DNA from: JBILCM01 sp044353165
GTDB taxonomy: Bacteria; Bacillota; Bacilli; Paenibacillales; YIM-B00363
Reading direction: 5' to 3'
DNA length: 64,000 nucleotides
Assembly (NCBI GenBank): GCA_044353165.1
Contig: JBILCM010000001.1
Coordinates: forward strand, 51,644-115,643
Below are positions 10,381-18,391 of the stretch, in pieces. The number at the start of each line of letters is the position of its first letter. Position 1 is the stretch's first letter. The notes under the pieces were generated by a model. It ran no database searches. It was given only the letters and a program-made list of their open reading frames with translations, and was not told the origin of the DNA. The translations under genes and the position numbers were made by a program.

Positions 10381-11205
10381 CTATAAAACTATGAGATCTC
10401 GGATCGCATCAATACGTTCCCAGCGTGTGACTCCCTTATCTGCAATAATGGATACAGGAACGCAGCAACCTCGATTACTCAATATCCCAAGCATGCTTCG
10501 AAACTCTTCGGCATCTATTGAACCGTCGGGACGTTCGATAGGCTTAGCGTGAACCGAATGAGCGAAAGATGCACCATAGGCAATCCCGTCCGATTTCTCT
10601 TCAACAAGAAAATTCCCAAAATCGATAATCGTCGGAACCGTACCGTTAAGTTTTTGGACAATCTCGGTCCAGCTGCTTACCGTTGACGTCAATTGCCGGA
10701 AGTTCTCAGTCACAATACGAACCCCTAACTGGGCGCCATATGCTGCAAGCTGCTCGAGCGCCTCACAGCTTCTTACGATCGCAGCTGCTTCTCCCGCTCG
10801 TTGCTCGCCGGCAACTACGCGAACCGCAGTTGCGCCGGCTTTGGCCGCTACGTCGACCCATCCGCGAATATAAGACAAGTCAGCTTCCCGCCTGATCTCG
10901 TCCGGCGAAGAAATATCGCCGTAGTCAACCAGCAAGGTGTGAAATCCAAGCCCCGCCCGCAAAAATGATTGTTTAAGATGTTCTAGATATTCCTTCTCCA
11001 CAGAAGGTATCTGAAAGTGGCACACCTCCAGGTATTGCAGTCCATGCCGCCGCGCCTCCTCAGGTAACGCTGTGAGCTCTATCTCCTGAGGTTGCATTTG
11101 TTCCTGAATCTCATGTCGGCCGGCCTCCTGATTCCAGACGGTCCACCGTAACGGTCCTAGTGATTTGCGCATACTCCAAGTGCTAATCGACAATGGAAAA
11201 TCCAT
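10381..11205 (-). CDS. Sugar phosphate isomerase/epimerase-like TIM-barrel protein
   Basis: 274-residue member of the AP-endonuclease-2 (xylose-isomerase-like) fold. Three of the four usual metal ligands can be placed: E167 in VTENF, D195 in IIDFGN, and a His in HSVHAK (216-219). The fourth, normally a Glu on the last strand, is not apparent: that strand reads PVSIIADKG. The enzyme may therefore bind metal differently or have an unusual C-terminus. It is monocistronic, with its own terminator, and divergent from the broken SGNH hydrolase. The substrate is unknown. Confidence 0.78.
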   Translation of the reverse strand: MDFPLSISTWSMRKSLGPLRWTVWNQEAGRHEIQEQMQPQEIELTALPEEARRHGLQYLEVCHFQIPSVEKEYLEHLKQSFLRAGLGFHTLLVDYGDISSPDEIRREADLSYIRGWVDVAAKAGATAVRVVAGEQRAGEAAAIVRSCEALEQLAAYGAQLGVRIVTENFRQLTSTVSSWTEIVQKLNGTVPTIIDFGNFLVEEKSDGIAYGASFAHSVHAKPIERPDGSIDAEEFRSMLGILSNRGCCVPVSIIADKGVTRWERIDAIRDLIVL

Positions 11206-11381
11206 TCATGTATTCCTCCCTTCCTCACTCATTCAATGCACATATTTGTGCTATATGCTAGATACCACATAAAAATCATCAAATGAAACAAGTATAATTT
11301 AACAACAATCCCTATAATTAAGCAAAGGTAAAAACGTACGTTCGAGATCGAAGGATATAAGTCTGAGGAGGATCATAGAAA

Positions 11382-12482
11382 ATGAAGCAACATGTAATTC
11401 GGACTCGCGAACCGCTGCTTGGTTTAAAACAAGCGCTTGCCAATGGAAAGGTCAAAATCGGTGTGCTAGGCGGTTCCATCTCCTCGCCAAGTCAGAACAA
11501 TAGCGCTTGGCCTGATGCACTTGTTACTTGGCTACTTGAGAAATACCCCCATGTCCGTTTCTCGGTTGAGAATGCGGCTGCAGGATCAACTGGAAGTCAA
11601 TATGCCCTTTTTCGCGCACAAGAGGATATTATTGAGCGTGATTGTGATTTGATTTTTATTGAATACGCAGTCAATGATTCAATAGTTTCGCCGGAAATAA
11701 GAATGCGGACGCGGGAAGGGTTAATTCGCAAGATTAGATCTGCCACGAAAGCTGATATTGTCATTGTGTATACATTCATGCAAAACATGTATGATGATAT
11801 GTTGAATGAGCAGATGCCGCCCTCGATAAAGGAATTTGAGCAATTAGCCGAACATTACGGCATAAGCTCTGTCTGGATGGGGTTGCATGCATTGGAGGAA
11901 GTTAAACAAGGACGAATGACCTGGGCGCAATGGTTACCAGATGGACTTCACCCACAGGAAAGGGGAAGTTTGAGTTACGCATAAGCTGTGTGCAAATTCC
12001 TGGAATCAGAGTTGGATAACCCCGACGTACAATCCGACAAGAACACGCTTCAGCTTATTGAACCACTTGACGCGTCCCACTGGCAGAATAGCTTTATGTT
12101 CCCATTCGACGAGATGAAATTGACCGGCCCATGGGTCGCTCGGCGTCGAAGAGACATGACTTCTGTTAATCAAGAACTGTTTACATCTGCGCCTGGAGCT
12201 AGGCTGTCCTTTGCTTTTGAGGGTAGAGGATTAACGTTAGCATCACTGTTCAGCAAGATGTCTGCAGAGTATAGGTATAGGTTAGATCAGGGAGAGTGGA
12301 TATTTTCAAATCGGGACCGATCCGGTTGGTGTCCCGATCTTTTAGGATATCCACGTCTTGACCTGATCGCAGACGATTTACATGCAGGGATGCATTCGTT
12401 TGAAATGGAGATCGTACATGGGAATGGTTTGCATTGCAAGAGCACGAATTTCCATCTCATCTTTGCCGGAATTGTTCGCTGA
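11382..12482 (+). pseudogene. SGNH/GDSL hydrolase interrupted by an in-frame stop
   Basis: One reading frame of 366 codons is broken only by TAA at 11982-11984. The first part (200 aa, from ATG 11382 with an AGGAGG-like site) holds the SGNH blocks: VLGGSIS (nucleophile Ser), IEYAVND and PDGLHP with the catalytic Asp/His. The second part (from GTG 11988, 164 aa) continues the last helix of the hydrolase domain (AVCKFLESEL) and then a C-terminal beta-rich domain. The stop falls in the helix right after the DGLHP block, where homologues continue without interruption. No Shine-Dalgarno site precedes GTG 11988, so separate translation of the second half is unlikely. A sequencing error or a recent nonsense mutation are both possible. 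Confidence 0.8.
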
Positions 12483-12505
12483 CTTTTACTCCATGCTAGC
12501 TATAT

Positions 12506-13810
12506 TTAACGAGCGAATCTTCCTAGTGCTGACTTTCCGATGTAAGCACCTGCAATTTGTTCGTGAATGCGTAACATCTGGTTGTATTTGGCTAGACGCG
12601 AAGAACCTGCGACGGAGCCGATCTTGATTTGTCCGCCGTTCAGTCCCACAGCCAAGTCGGCTAACGTCGCATCTTCAGTTTCGCCTGAGCGTGCAGAGAT
12701 GACCGTCGTCATGCCGGCTTCTTTGGCAAATCGGACGGCAGCAACCGTCTCGGTCAGCGTACCGATCTGATTCATTTTGACCAATACCGCATTCCCTGCT
12801 TGCTCTCGCACACCTCTAGCAATCCGTTCCACGTTGGTCGTATACAAATCATCGCCAACCAACTGCACCCGAGAACCCAACCGTTCCGTGAGATGCGTCC
12901 AACCGGACCAATCATCTTCTGCTAATCCGTCTTCAATCGAACAAATCGGGTAGTGATCAACCATCTTCGCTAACATGTCGACCATGTCCGAAGAGGTCAG
13001 CTCCCGTTGATCCGCGCCCAACACATAGCGTTGCTTCTGTGGATCGTAAAAATGCGAGGAAGCAACATCCATGGCAATCGCGATGTCTGTCCCGAGTTGA
13101 AACCCTGCTTGCTTAATCGCTTCACAAAGGACATCCAACGCTTCATGATTGGAACGCAGGGCTGGACCGAAACCACCTTCATCGGCCAACAAACGTGCTT
13201 GATACCCAAGACGCAGTAACACCGATTGCAACGACCAATACGTCGCTGTGATCATTTCTAATGCTTGGGGATAATTCATAGCACTCATCGGATAGATTAG
13301 GAAGTCCTGCATATCGATATTTTTGCCGGCATGCAGTCCGCCGCTGATCATGTTGACCATTGGCAGGGGTAACGACAATTGAGCTTCATTCCCTAAGTAC
13401 GTTCTAGCAATATAGCGATATAGCGGGAGAGCCGATGCAGCGGCGGCCGCATGTGCCACTGCGAAGGAAATACCGAGAATGGCGTTGGCGCCCAGACGCG
13501 ATTTGTTCGCCGTTCCATCGTGTTCGATTAATGTTCGGTCTAATTTTTCTTGGTCATACGCATCAAGCCCAATGACAGCTTGCGCGAGCTCGTGATTGAC
13601 GTGCGATACGGCACGCTGAACACCTTTGCCACGATGACGCGAGGCGTCTCCATCACGCAGTTCCCACGCCTCATAGATCCCTGTCGATGCGCCCGACGGC
13701 ACCATCATACGGCCGGTATGACCTGAAGCGAGCACCACATCGACCTCAACCGTTGGATTGCCTCGTGAATCTAATATTTCTCTCCCTCGGACTGAGACAA
13801 TTTTGTTCAT
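12506..13810 (-). CDS. eno: Enolase paralogue (phosphopyruvate hydratase family) lacking the active-site His
   Basis: 434 residues, full enolase length. The numbering coincides with yeast enolase, so residues compare directly. Kept: S42 of the PSGASTG loop region, H160 (GGLHAG), E211 (DEGG), Mg ligands D248, E293 and D320, the base K345 (VKMNQIG) and K396. Changed: the SHRSGETED motif reads SARSGETED (Ala at 373 instead of His), E168 is replaced by D169, and the usual CRSER segment reads AGSSR. The product may be a weak enolase or act on another 2-phospho-acid. The start ATG 13810 overlaps the kinase stop by 4 bp and has AAGGGG 9 nt upstream, so the two are translationally coupled. The housekeeping eno, normally with glycolytic genes, is probably elsewhere (inference). 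Confidence 0.85.
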   Translation of the reverse strand: MNKIVSVRGREILDSRGNPTVEVDVVLASGHTGRMMVPSGASTGIYEAWELRDGDASRHRGKGVQRAVSHVNHELAQAVIGLDAYDQEKLDRTLIEHDGTANKSRLGANAILGISFAVAHAAAAASALPLYRYIARTYLGNEAQLSLPLPMVNMISGGLHAGKNIDMQDFLIYPMSAMNYPQALEMITATYWSLQSVLLRLGYQARLLADEGGFGPALRSNHEALDVLCEAIKQAGFQLGTDIAIAMDVASSHFYDPQKQRYVLGADQRELTSSDMVDMLAKMVDHYPICSIEDGLAEDDWSGWTHLTERLGSRVQLVGDDLYTTNVERIARGVREQAGNAVLVKMNQIGTLTETVAAVRFAKEAGMTTVISARSGETEDATLADLAVGLNGGQIKIGSVAGSSRLAKYNQMLRIHEQIAGAYIGKSALGRFAR

Positions 13811-14796
13811 GCCTGTATCCCCTTCCGCATAGAGCCGATTTGTTGAACAATATCTGTCGTCTGTGAACTTGTTAGCAAAAGTACACCTAGCTTACGAATC
13901 TGATCTTTCAGTTCCGTCGTCCTCACATACTCCACAGGTGACTTGCCATCTACACGTGCCAATAACATGACGCCCAGATGTGCATGCAAGTTGGGTGAAT
14001 GTTTTACCCCATACCCATCAAGGAATCCCTCGATTAATGCAAGCGATGGTTGTTCTCGATTGAATACGATCCCTTTCAACAAAAGATGCGCCATACAGAA
14101 TGCGAGATCAAATACCGGATTGCCCCAATGGGCCACTTCATAATCCAATAAAATCACTTGCTGTTGTGCAACAAGCATATTCTTCGGGGAAAAATCGCCG
14201 TGGACAAGAGCCGTTCGTGCATGCAACAGTTGGTCGATACAATCATCAATCCGGGATGCATATGCACGATAGGCGCCTTCACGTAAATAAATATAGAACG
14301 GATCAATCCGCAATTGCTGGAAAAACCGAATATCCTCTAACTGATGTTTCTCCTCCAACGTCTGGCTGCCTAGGTGAATGGATTTCAATAAAGACCCCGC
14401 CTGGGCTGCAATATCCCGGTCATACTGACCTTGCAACAACAATGACTTCCAAGTGACAGCATCATCAGGTGCACAGGTCATGACGTACACATAAGCTTGT
14501 GCATCTTGGTGAACGATGTGCGGGATCGCTTGTTGCGGTACGAGTTTGGCTATCGCCATCATCGCATCTTGTTCACGAATAATTCGCTCCACATCAGAAT
14601 ACCAGTCGACTTGCACTTTTAATTTCGCCAGCGCTTGTTTCATGACCCATCGGATGCCGTCGGAAGTTTCGATCTTCCACACCTGATTCGAGACGCCCCC
14701 GGTCAATGGAGTCACTTGGATGTCTGCGGTTGGGTTCACCCATCCTTTATGGATGACATACTGACTGACTTCCTCGGGAAACTCCATGAAATTCAT
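13807..14796 (-). CDS. APH-family small-molecule kinase (aminoglycoside/choline/methylthioribose kinase fold)
   Basis: 329-residue kinase-fold protein. The nucleotide-binding loop is TGGVSNQVWKI with the ATP-contacting Lys near K53 (WVMKQA). The catalytic loop is VHGDFSPKNML (D201, N206), and the metal-binding Asp is D218 in LLDYEVAHWGNPVFD. The fold covers antibiotic, choline, homoserine and methylthioribose kinases, so the substrate is open. It lies between a nitroreductase (21 nt) and the enolase paralogue (4-bp overlap). That coupling suggests it makes a phosphorylated hydroxy-acid used by the enolase-like enzyme (inference). ATG 14796 has GGAGG 8 nt upstream. Confidence 0.85.
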   Translation of the reverse strand: MNFMEFPEEVSQYVIHKGWVNPTADIQVTPLTGGVSNQVWKIETSDGIRWVMKQALAKLKVQVDWYSDVERIIREQDAMMAIAKLVPQQAIPHIVHQDAQAYVYVMTCAPDDAVTWKSLLLQGQYDRDIAAQAGSLLKSIHLGSQTLEEKHQLEDIRFFQQLRIDPFYIYLREGAYRAYASRIDDCIDQLLHARTALVHGDFSPKNMLVAQQQVILLDYEVAHWGNPVFDLAFCMAHLLLKGIVFNREQPSLALIEGFLDGYGVKHSPNLHAHLGVMLLARVDGKSPVEYVRTTELKDQIRKLGVLLLTSSQTTDIVQQIGSMRKGIQA

Positions 14797-14817
14797 CTGT
14801 ATTCCTCCATAAGAATA

Positions 14818-15444
14818 TTACACAAACGCGTTCCACGCGGTCACATCATCCACGTGGAATCGAGAAGACGGATACCCCGGTTTCAATGCTTTGCCTACGG
14901 CGATGAGCATCACCGGGACATAGCGCTGTGGAATCTGGAACGCCTCTACAAACTGCGGAATGTTAAATCCGCGCATCGGACACGTGTCCAATCCCATAGC
15001 GCGAGCAGATAACATCAATTGCATCGCGGCCAATGACGCATTCAAGAACGCCTCATCACGCGCCACTTGCGGATTCGCATACGCGCCGTGAATTTGGCTG
15101 ACGAGTCGCTCTTTAATCTCCGGTGTCATACGACCTTGCACAACCGCCTGTTCGTAGATTGGCTCCGCATTGCGGTAGGCTTCCAGATCGCCAAGAATCG
15201 CGATCATTGCGGATGATTCGACCGTCTGTTTTTGACCATATGTAATCGGAAGCAATCTTTCTTTCTGTTCCGGTTCGTCAATTACAAAAAATTTCCATTG
15301 CTGCAAATTCCATGAAGAAGGCGCCTTTATTGTTACTTCTAGCAATTGTTTGATCTCTGCTTTGGACAAGTGAAACGACGGATCATACGCCTTCACCGAC
15401 CGACGCGATTCCAATACTTCAAAAAATGTTTGGTTCGTATCCAT
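14818..15444 (-). CDS. Nitroreductase-family FMN oxidoreductase
   Basis: 208-residue FMN-dependent NAD(P)H oxidoreductase of the NfnB/YodC-like group. The N-terminal SRRSVKAYDP motif and the APSSWNLQQWKF segment bind FMN, and MGLDTCPMRGF is the conserved C-terminal region. ATG 15444 is preferred over the in-frame GTG 15459 because GGTGGAGGG lies 7 nt upstream of it. It is first in the operon with the kinase and enolase paralogue. The substrate is unknown. Confidence 0.88.
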   Translation of the reverse strand: MDTNQTFFEVLESRRSVKAYDPSFHLSKAEIKQLLEVTIKAPSSWNLQQWKFFVIDEPEQKERLLPITYGQKQTVESSAMIAILGDLEAYRNAEPIYEQAVVQGRMTPEIKERLVSQIHGAYANPQVARDEAFLNASLAAMQLMLSARAMGLDTCPMRGFNIPQFVEAFQIPQRYVPVMLIAVGKALKPGYPSSRFHVDDVTAWNAFV

Positions 15445-15580
15445 AGAAAAACCCTCCACCTGGTCAAATTGTTCTTAAACAATGTACCATGGGTAGAAGA
15501 TCGAATTCAATTCATCTGATGTTCTTGAAGATATCAGATGGAAACAACGGTTTCAAAATTTTGAGAAGGCATTCCGCTTC

Positions 15581-15916
15581 TTGGCTGCTGGCCTGTCCAT
15601 ACATACCCCGTCAGATCTGGAGAAGGCAGGGATTATTCAAGCGTATGAATTCACATTTGAGTTGGCTTGGAAAACGTTAAAAGATTACTTAGATGAGAAA
15701 GAAGTTAATGTGAAATATCCGCGTGATGTGATCAAAGAAGCTTTCCGCTATGAGATCATCGAAGATGGAGAACTGTGGCTCGATATGTTACAAAAAAGAA
15801 ATTTAATGGCCCATACCTATCAAGAGACCCATGCTGAGGTAGCGATCCAACTTATTAAAGAATCATATTTTGCAGCCATTGAGCAGTTGTATGTCCATTT
15901 TCGAGGTGAACCATGA
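15581..15916 (+). CDS. HI0074-type nucleotidyltransferase substrate-binding protein, 5' end damaged or unusual
   Basis: Four-helix HEPN-like protein of the HI0074 family, the partner of MNT-domain nucleotidyltransferases. Conserved parts are AYEFTFELAWKTLKDYLDE and RNLMAHTY. The only standard in-frame start is TTG 15581, but family sequence continues upstream in the same frame (DIRWKQRFQNFEKAFRFL from 15530). That frame is open only back to 15497 with no ATG, GTG or TTG. ATG 15489 is in a different frame; adding one base after it would join the frames. So the true N-terminus is about 25 residues longer and a 1-nt deletion is likely. It overlaps the next gene by 4 bp. Confidence 0.7.
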   Translation: MAAGLSIHTPSDLEKAGIIQAYEFTFELAWKTLKDYLDEKEVNVKYPRDVIKEAFRYEIIEDGELWLDMLQKRNLMAHTYQETHAEVAIQLIKESYFAAIEQLYVHFRGEP

Positions 15917-16233
15917 TACCAGATCATGGAATTACGCCTCAATCGTATCGTCTCATGATCGATGCTATAGCACAGCACCCAGAAATTGAGTCAGCAATCT
16001 TGTTCGGCAGCAGGGCAAAGGGGACCTTCCGCAAAGGGAGCGATATTGATATTGCAATTAAAGGGAACGCGTGCACGCCCGATATTGCTCTTCAATTAAG
16101 TGCAAGACTGAATGAAGAATTACCTATTCCTTATGTTGTGGATATCGTCCACTATGATACTTTGCAACACCAAGAACTTATGGAACATATCGATCGCGTT
16201 GGTGTGCCACTTTATGAAAAATACAAGTCATAA
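15913..16233 (+). CDS. MNT-domain minimal nucleotidyltransferase (HI0073 type)
   Basis: 106-residue minimal nucleotidyltransferase. The signature LFGSRAKGTFRKGSDIDIAI contains the GS motif and the DxD metal-binding pair, and a third acidic residue is in VVDIVHYD. It overlaps the HI0074-type partner by 4 bp. HEPN/MNT pairs act as toxin-antitoxin systems in characterised cases, where the MNT protein modifies or neutralises the HEPN protein. Whether this pair does so is inference, and the HEPN-like partner may be damaged. Confidence 0.85.
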   Translation: MIPDHGITPQSYRLMIDAIAQHPEIESAILFGSRAKGTFRKGSDIDIAIKGNACTPDIALQLSARLNEELPIPYVVDIVHYDTLQHQELMEHIDRVGVPLYEKYKS

Positions 16234-16236
16234 TCG

Positions 16237-16344
16237 GATTGCGCGCCGTTGTGGTAGACGAATACATGTCCATAACGGCGATCCGCAAACAAAGCGCCCC
16301 CGAGTTTTCGAATGTCCGAAGGGGTGAAGATCCAACTGGATGTT
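16237..16344 (-). pseudogene. DUF4256 gene fragment, near-identical to 25962-26069
   Basis: By eye, 108 bp match 25962-26069 with no gap and four mismatches. The translated fragment reads TPSDIRKLGGALFADRRYGH and continues HVFVYHNGAQS, matching the C-terminal part of the intact DUF4256 protein. Homology stops abruptly on both sides, and there is no start codon or remaining N-terminal sequence. It abuts the stop of the MNT gene on the opposite strand. Confidence 0.85.
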
Positions 16345-16397
16345 CCTGAATCAAGAAATTCGGTGTACAGGCCGCACCTTGACAAACACGAAGTCAA

Positions 16398-16837
16398 TGA
16401 AACAGCACCAAGTGGATTGTGAGTAGCAAGACCGGCATACTAAACCCTCACGAAATCCCCAACGCGCAAACAATCATTCACCCGTTTCGATAGGAATGGA
16501 GGTCGATTATGCAAAAGTGGACCGGTGCATAGACTCCGATTTTGATTGCTGTATAACCTGTTTCTTTACAACAAGCACCACTCAGTATTTCATTGTCCGA
16601 TGTCCGCAATATTTACCTTTGATATCTCGTAACGACTTCTCAACGCCACTCATAGCAATAACAAATGCAGGACCAGCACGATAAATGATTCCTATGAACA
16701 GCGGCTCTATTTCCATTGGATTTCGACTGTTTTGGCTCTACCCTCTCCGATCGGCCCCGCAACCATTAATCTCCTTATATTTAAATATTTTAATAAACAA
16801 GAACTCAACATGATTATTTAAGGAAATGCCCCCCCAG
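16398..16837. other. Intergenic stretch without a clear gene
   Basis: About 440 bp between the DUF4256 fragment and the sulfatase stop. The only coding hint is a minus-strand ORF of about 45 codons (roughly 16600-16735, product containing IIYRAGPAFVIAMSGVEKSL) without a convincing ribosome binding site. I recognise no RNA gene, repeat or mobile-element end here. It may be decayed sequence. Confidence 0.5.
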
Positions 16838-18328
16838 CTAGATGGGTTGACCTCCAAGTAACTGATCTTTCGTCAATTGAAGCACCGGCGGAAGATTGTC
16901 TACCATTCCAGCATCGGTCCGCCGCAGTTCGGCAATCATCTCTTGTCGACACTGTGCGAGCAACCCGTGCTGACCCGCCTCGAGCGACAAATTAAAGAGC
17001 TCCTCAGGATCATTCTCCAAATCGTACAATTCTTCAATCTCTCCCGGAACGAGCCAACGAATATATTTGTAATTTCCTGTCCTTAGGGAGATCCACCATG
17101 GAATTGCGCTATTCGATTCACCCATAGCTTGATCCGTATCTCGACCGAAGGAACGATTCGTATTCACGAGCAGCAGCGGACGATCCCATGACTGCTCCGG
17201 ATTTTTGAAGAGCGGGGTAAGATCCTGACCGTGCATCTTCCAAGGCAGAGGCAAGCCCGCCATCGAAAAGAAAGTCGGAGCCATGTCTTGTCCGCCCACT
17301 GGAGTCCTACATACGGTCCCAGCCGAAATCATCCCAGGCAGACGAACAATTAGCGGCGCAAGCAGGTTAGCATCGTAAGGTGCGAACTTATTACGGAAGC
17401 CGTGCTCCCCCCAAGCAAACCCTTGATCAGAGGTGAACACGATTAAAGTATTGTCCAGTTGGCCAGTCGATTCAAGTGCCTCGAGAATTTGTCCCACACC
17501 TTCGTCAACCGCGCGGATCGCCTGATTATACTGCTGTAGCCATTCGGTCAACGTGCGCCCGTCGTCCAGCCCGACCGGTTGGCCATTTTGGGCTGGCTTC
17601 CACATACCAAACGTTCGCATATGAGCAGCCTTGGTCGGTCGGGGCGGATATATATCTGTGGGTATCGGTTCCTGCGGAACGTTGGAATAATCGCCGATAT
17701 GCCGATCCGCAACCTTCCATGGACCATGCGGAGCATCGTAGCAGAGCCATAAATACCAGGGGCGATCCGGATCGGCCGCCCGGTCATGGATGAAGTCGAG
17801 AGCGTAGCGAGTATAGTTGTCGGTAGAATAACCGCCAACCGGGGTCGGTTCCCCTCCGTTAATACTCATCTTCTGATTGGTATAATACTTTCCATAAATA
17901 TTCGACTGGGAATAATCCCAAATTGCAGAGTAATCCCAATCACGGCCGTGGCCGTGATCACTGCCGGTGTGCCATTTGCCAACAATGCCCGTATACCAAC
18001 CTTCCCGGCGAAACACGGATGGCCAGAACTGCAACTCCTCTGCATCATAAATGTAATTTGGATAACCATACGGCAGTCTCATGCTGTGAACAGCGTGCTG
18101 CAACCTGCCTGTCAGAGCCGTTGCTCGAGACGGAGCGCACCATGCTCCGGTGTAACAGGTGGTAAACCGCACACCTTCTTGAGCAAGTCTATCCAGGTTG
18201 GGGGTATGTACCCAGGAATACGCCTCAGGGTAACTGCTTACCGTTCGAAGACTTTGATCATCTGTGAAGATATAAAGAATATTTTTCGGAGAATTCGAAA
18301 AACGAGATGCAGAACTGCTTTGGATCAT
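16838..18328 (-). CDS. Type I sulfatase (formylglycine-dependent)
   Basis: 496-residue alkaline-phosphatase-fold sulfatase. The motif CAPSRATALTGR carries C64, the residue oxidised to formylglycine, in the classical C-x-P-S-R context. Early metal ligands are the Asp pair in FTDDQ (23-24), and a later set is in TSDQGFAWGEHG. There is no signal peptide, so it should act on imported sugars in the cytoplasm and needs a maturation enzyme not seen in this window. It lies 63 nt after the AraC-type regulator in the same direction as the ABC transporter genes, which suggests a sulfated glycan substrate for the whole unit (inference). Confidence 0.92.
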   Translation of the reverse strand: MIQSSSASRFSNSPKNILYIFTDDQSLRTVSSYPEAYSWVHTPNLDRLAQEGVRFTTCYTGAWCAPSRATALTGRLQHAVHSMRLPYGYPNYIYDAEELQFWPSVFRREGWYTGIVGKWHTGSDHGHGRDWDYSAIWDYSQSNIYGKYYTNQKMSINGGEPTPVGGYSTDNYTRYALDFIHDRAADPDRPWYLWLCYDAPHGPWKVADRHIGDYSNVPQEPIPTDIYPPRPTKAAHMRTFGMWKPAQNGQPVGLDDGRTLTEWLQQYNQAIRAVDEGVGQILEALESTGQLDNTLIVFTSDQGFAWGEHGFRNKFAPYDANLLAPLIVRLPGMISAGTVCRTPVGGQDMAPTFFSMAGLPLPWKMHGQDLTPLFKNPEQSWDRPLLLVNTNRSFGRDTDQAMGESNSAIPWWISLRTGNYKYIRWLVPGEIEELYDLENDPEELFNLSLEAGQHGLLAQCRQEMIAELRRTDAGMVDNLPPVLQLTKDQLLGGQPI

Positions 18329-18391
18329 TGGTTCTCTCCTACCCTTCCTAAATGTATATTTTCTTTTTTATTTCATTGAATAATCACAGCA

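Noticed and set aside
16600..16735. Minus-strand ORF of about 45 codons in the gap before the sulfatase
   Set aside because: No convincing ribosome binding site and no recognised family; kept only as a note in the gap entry.
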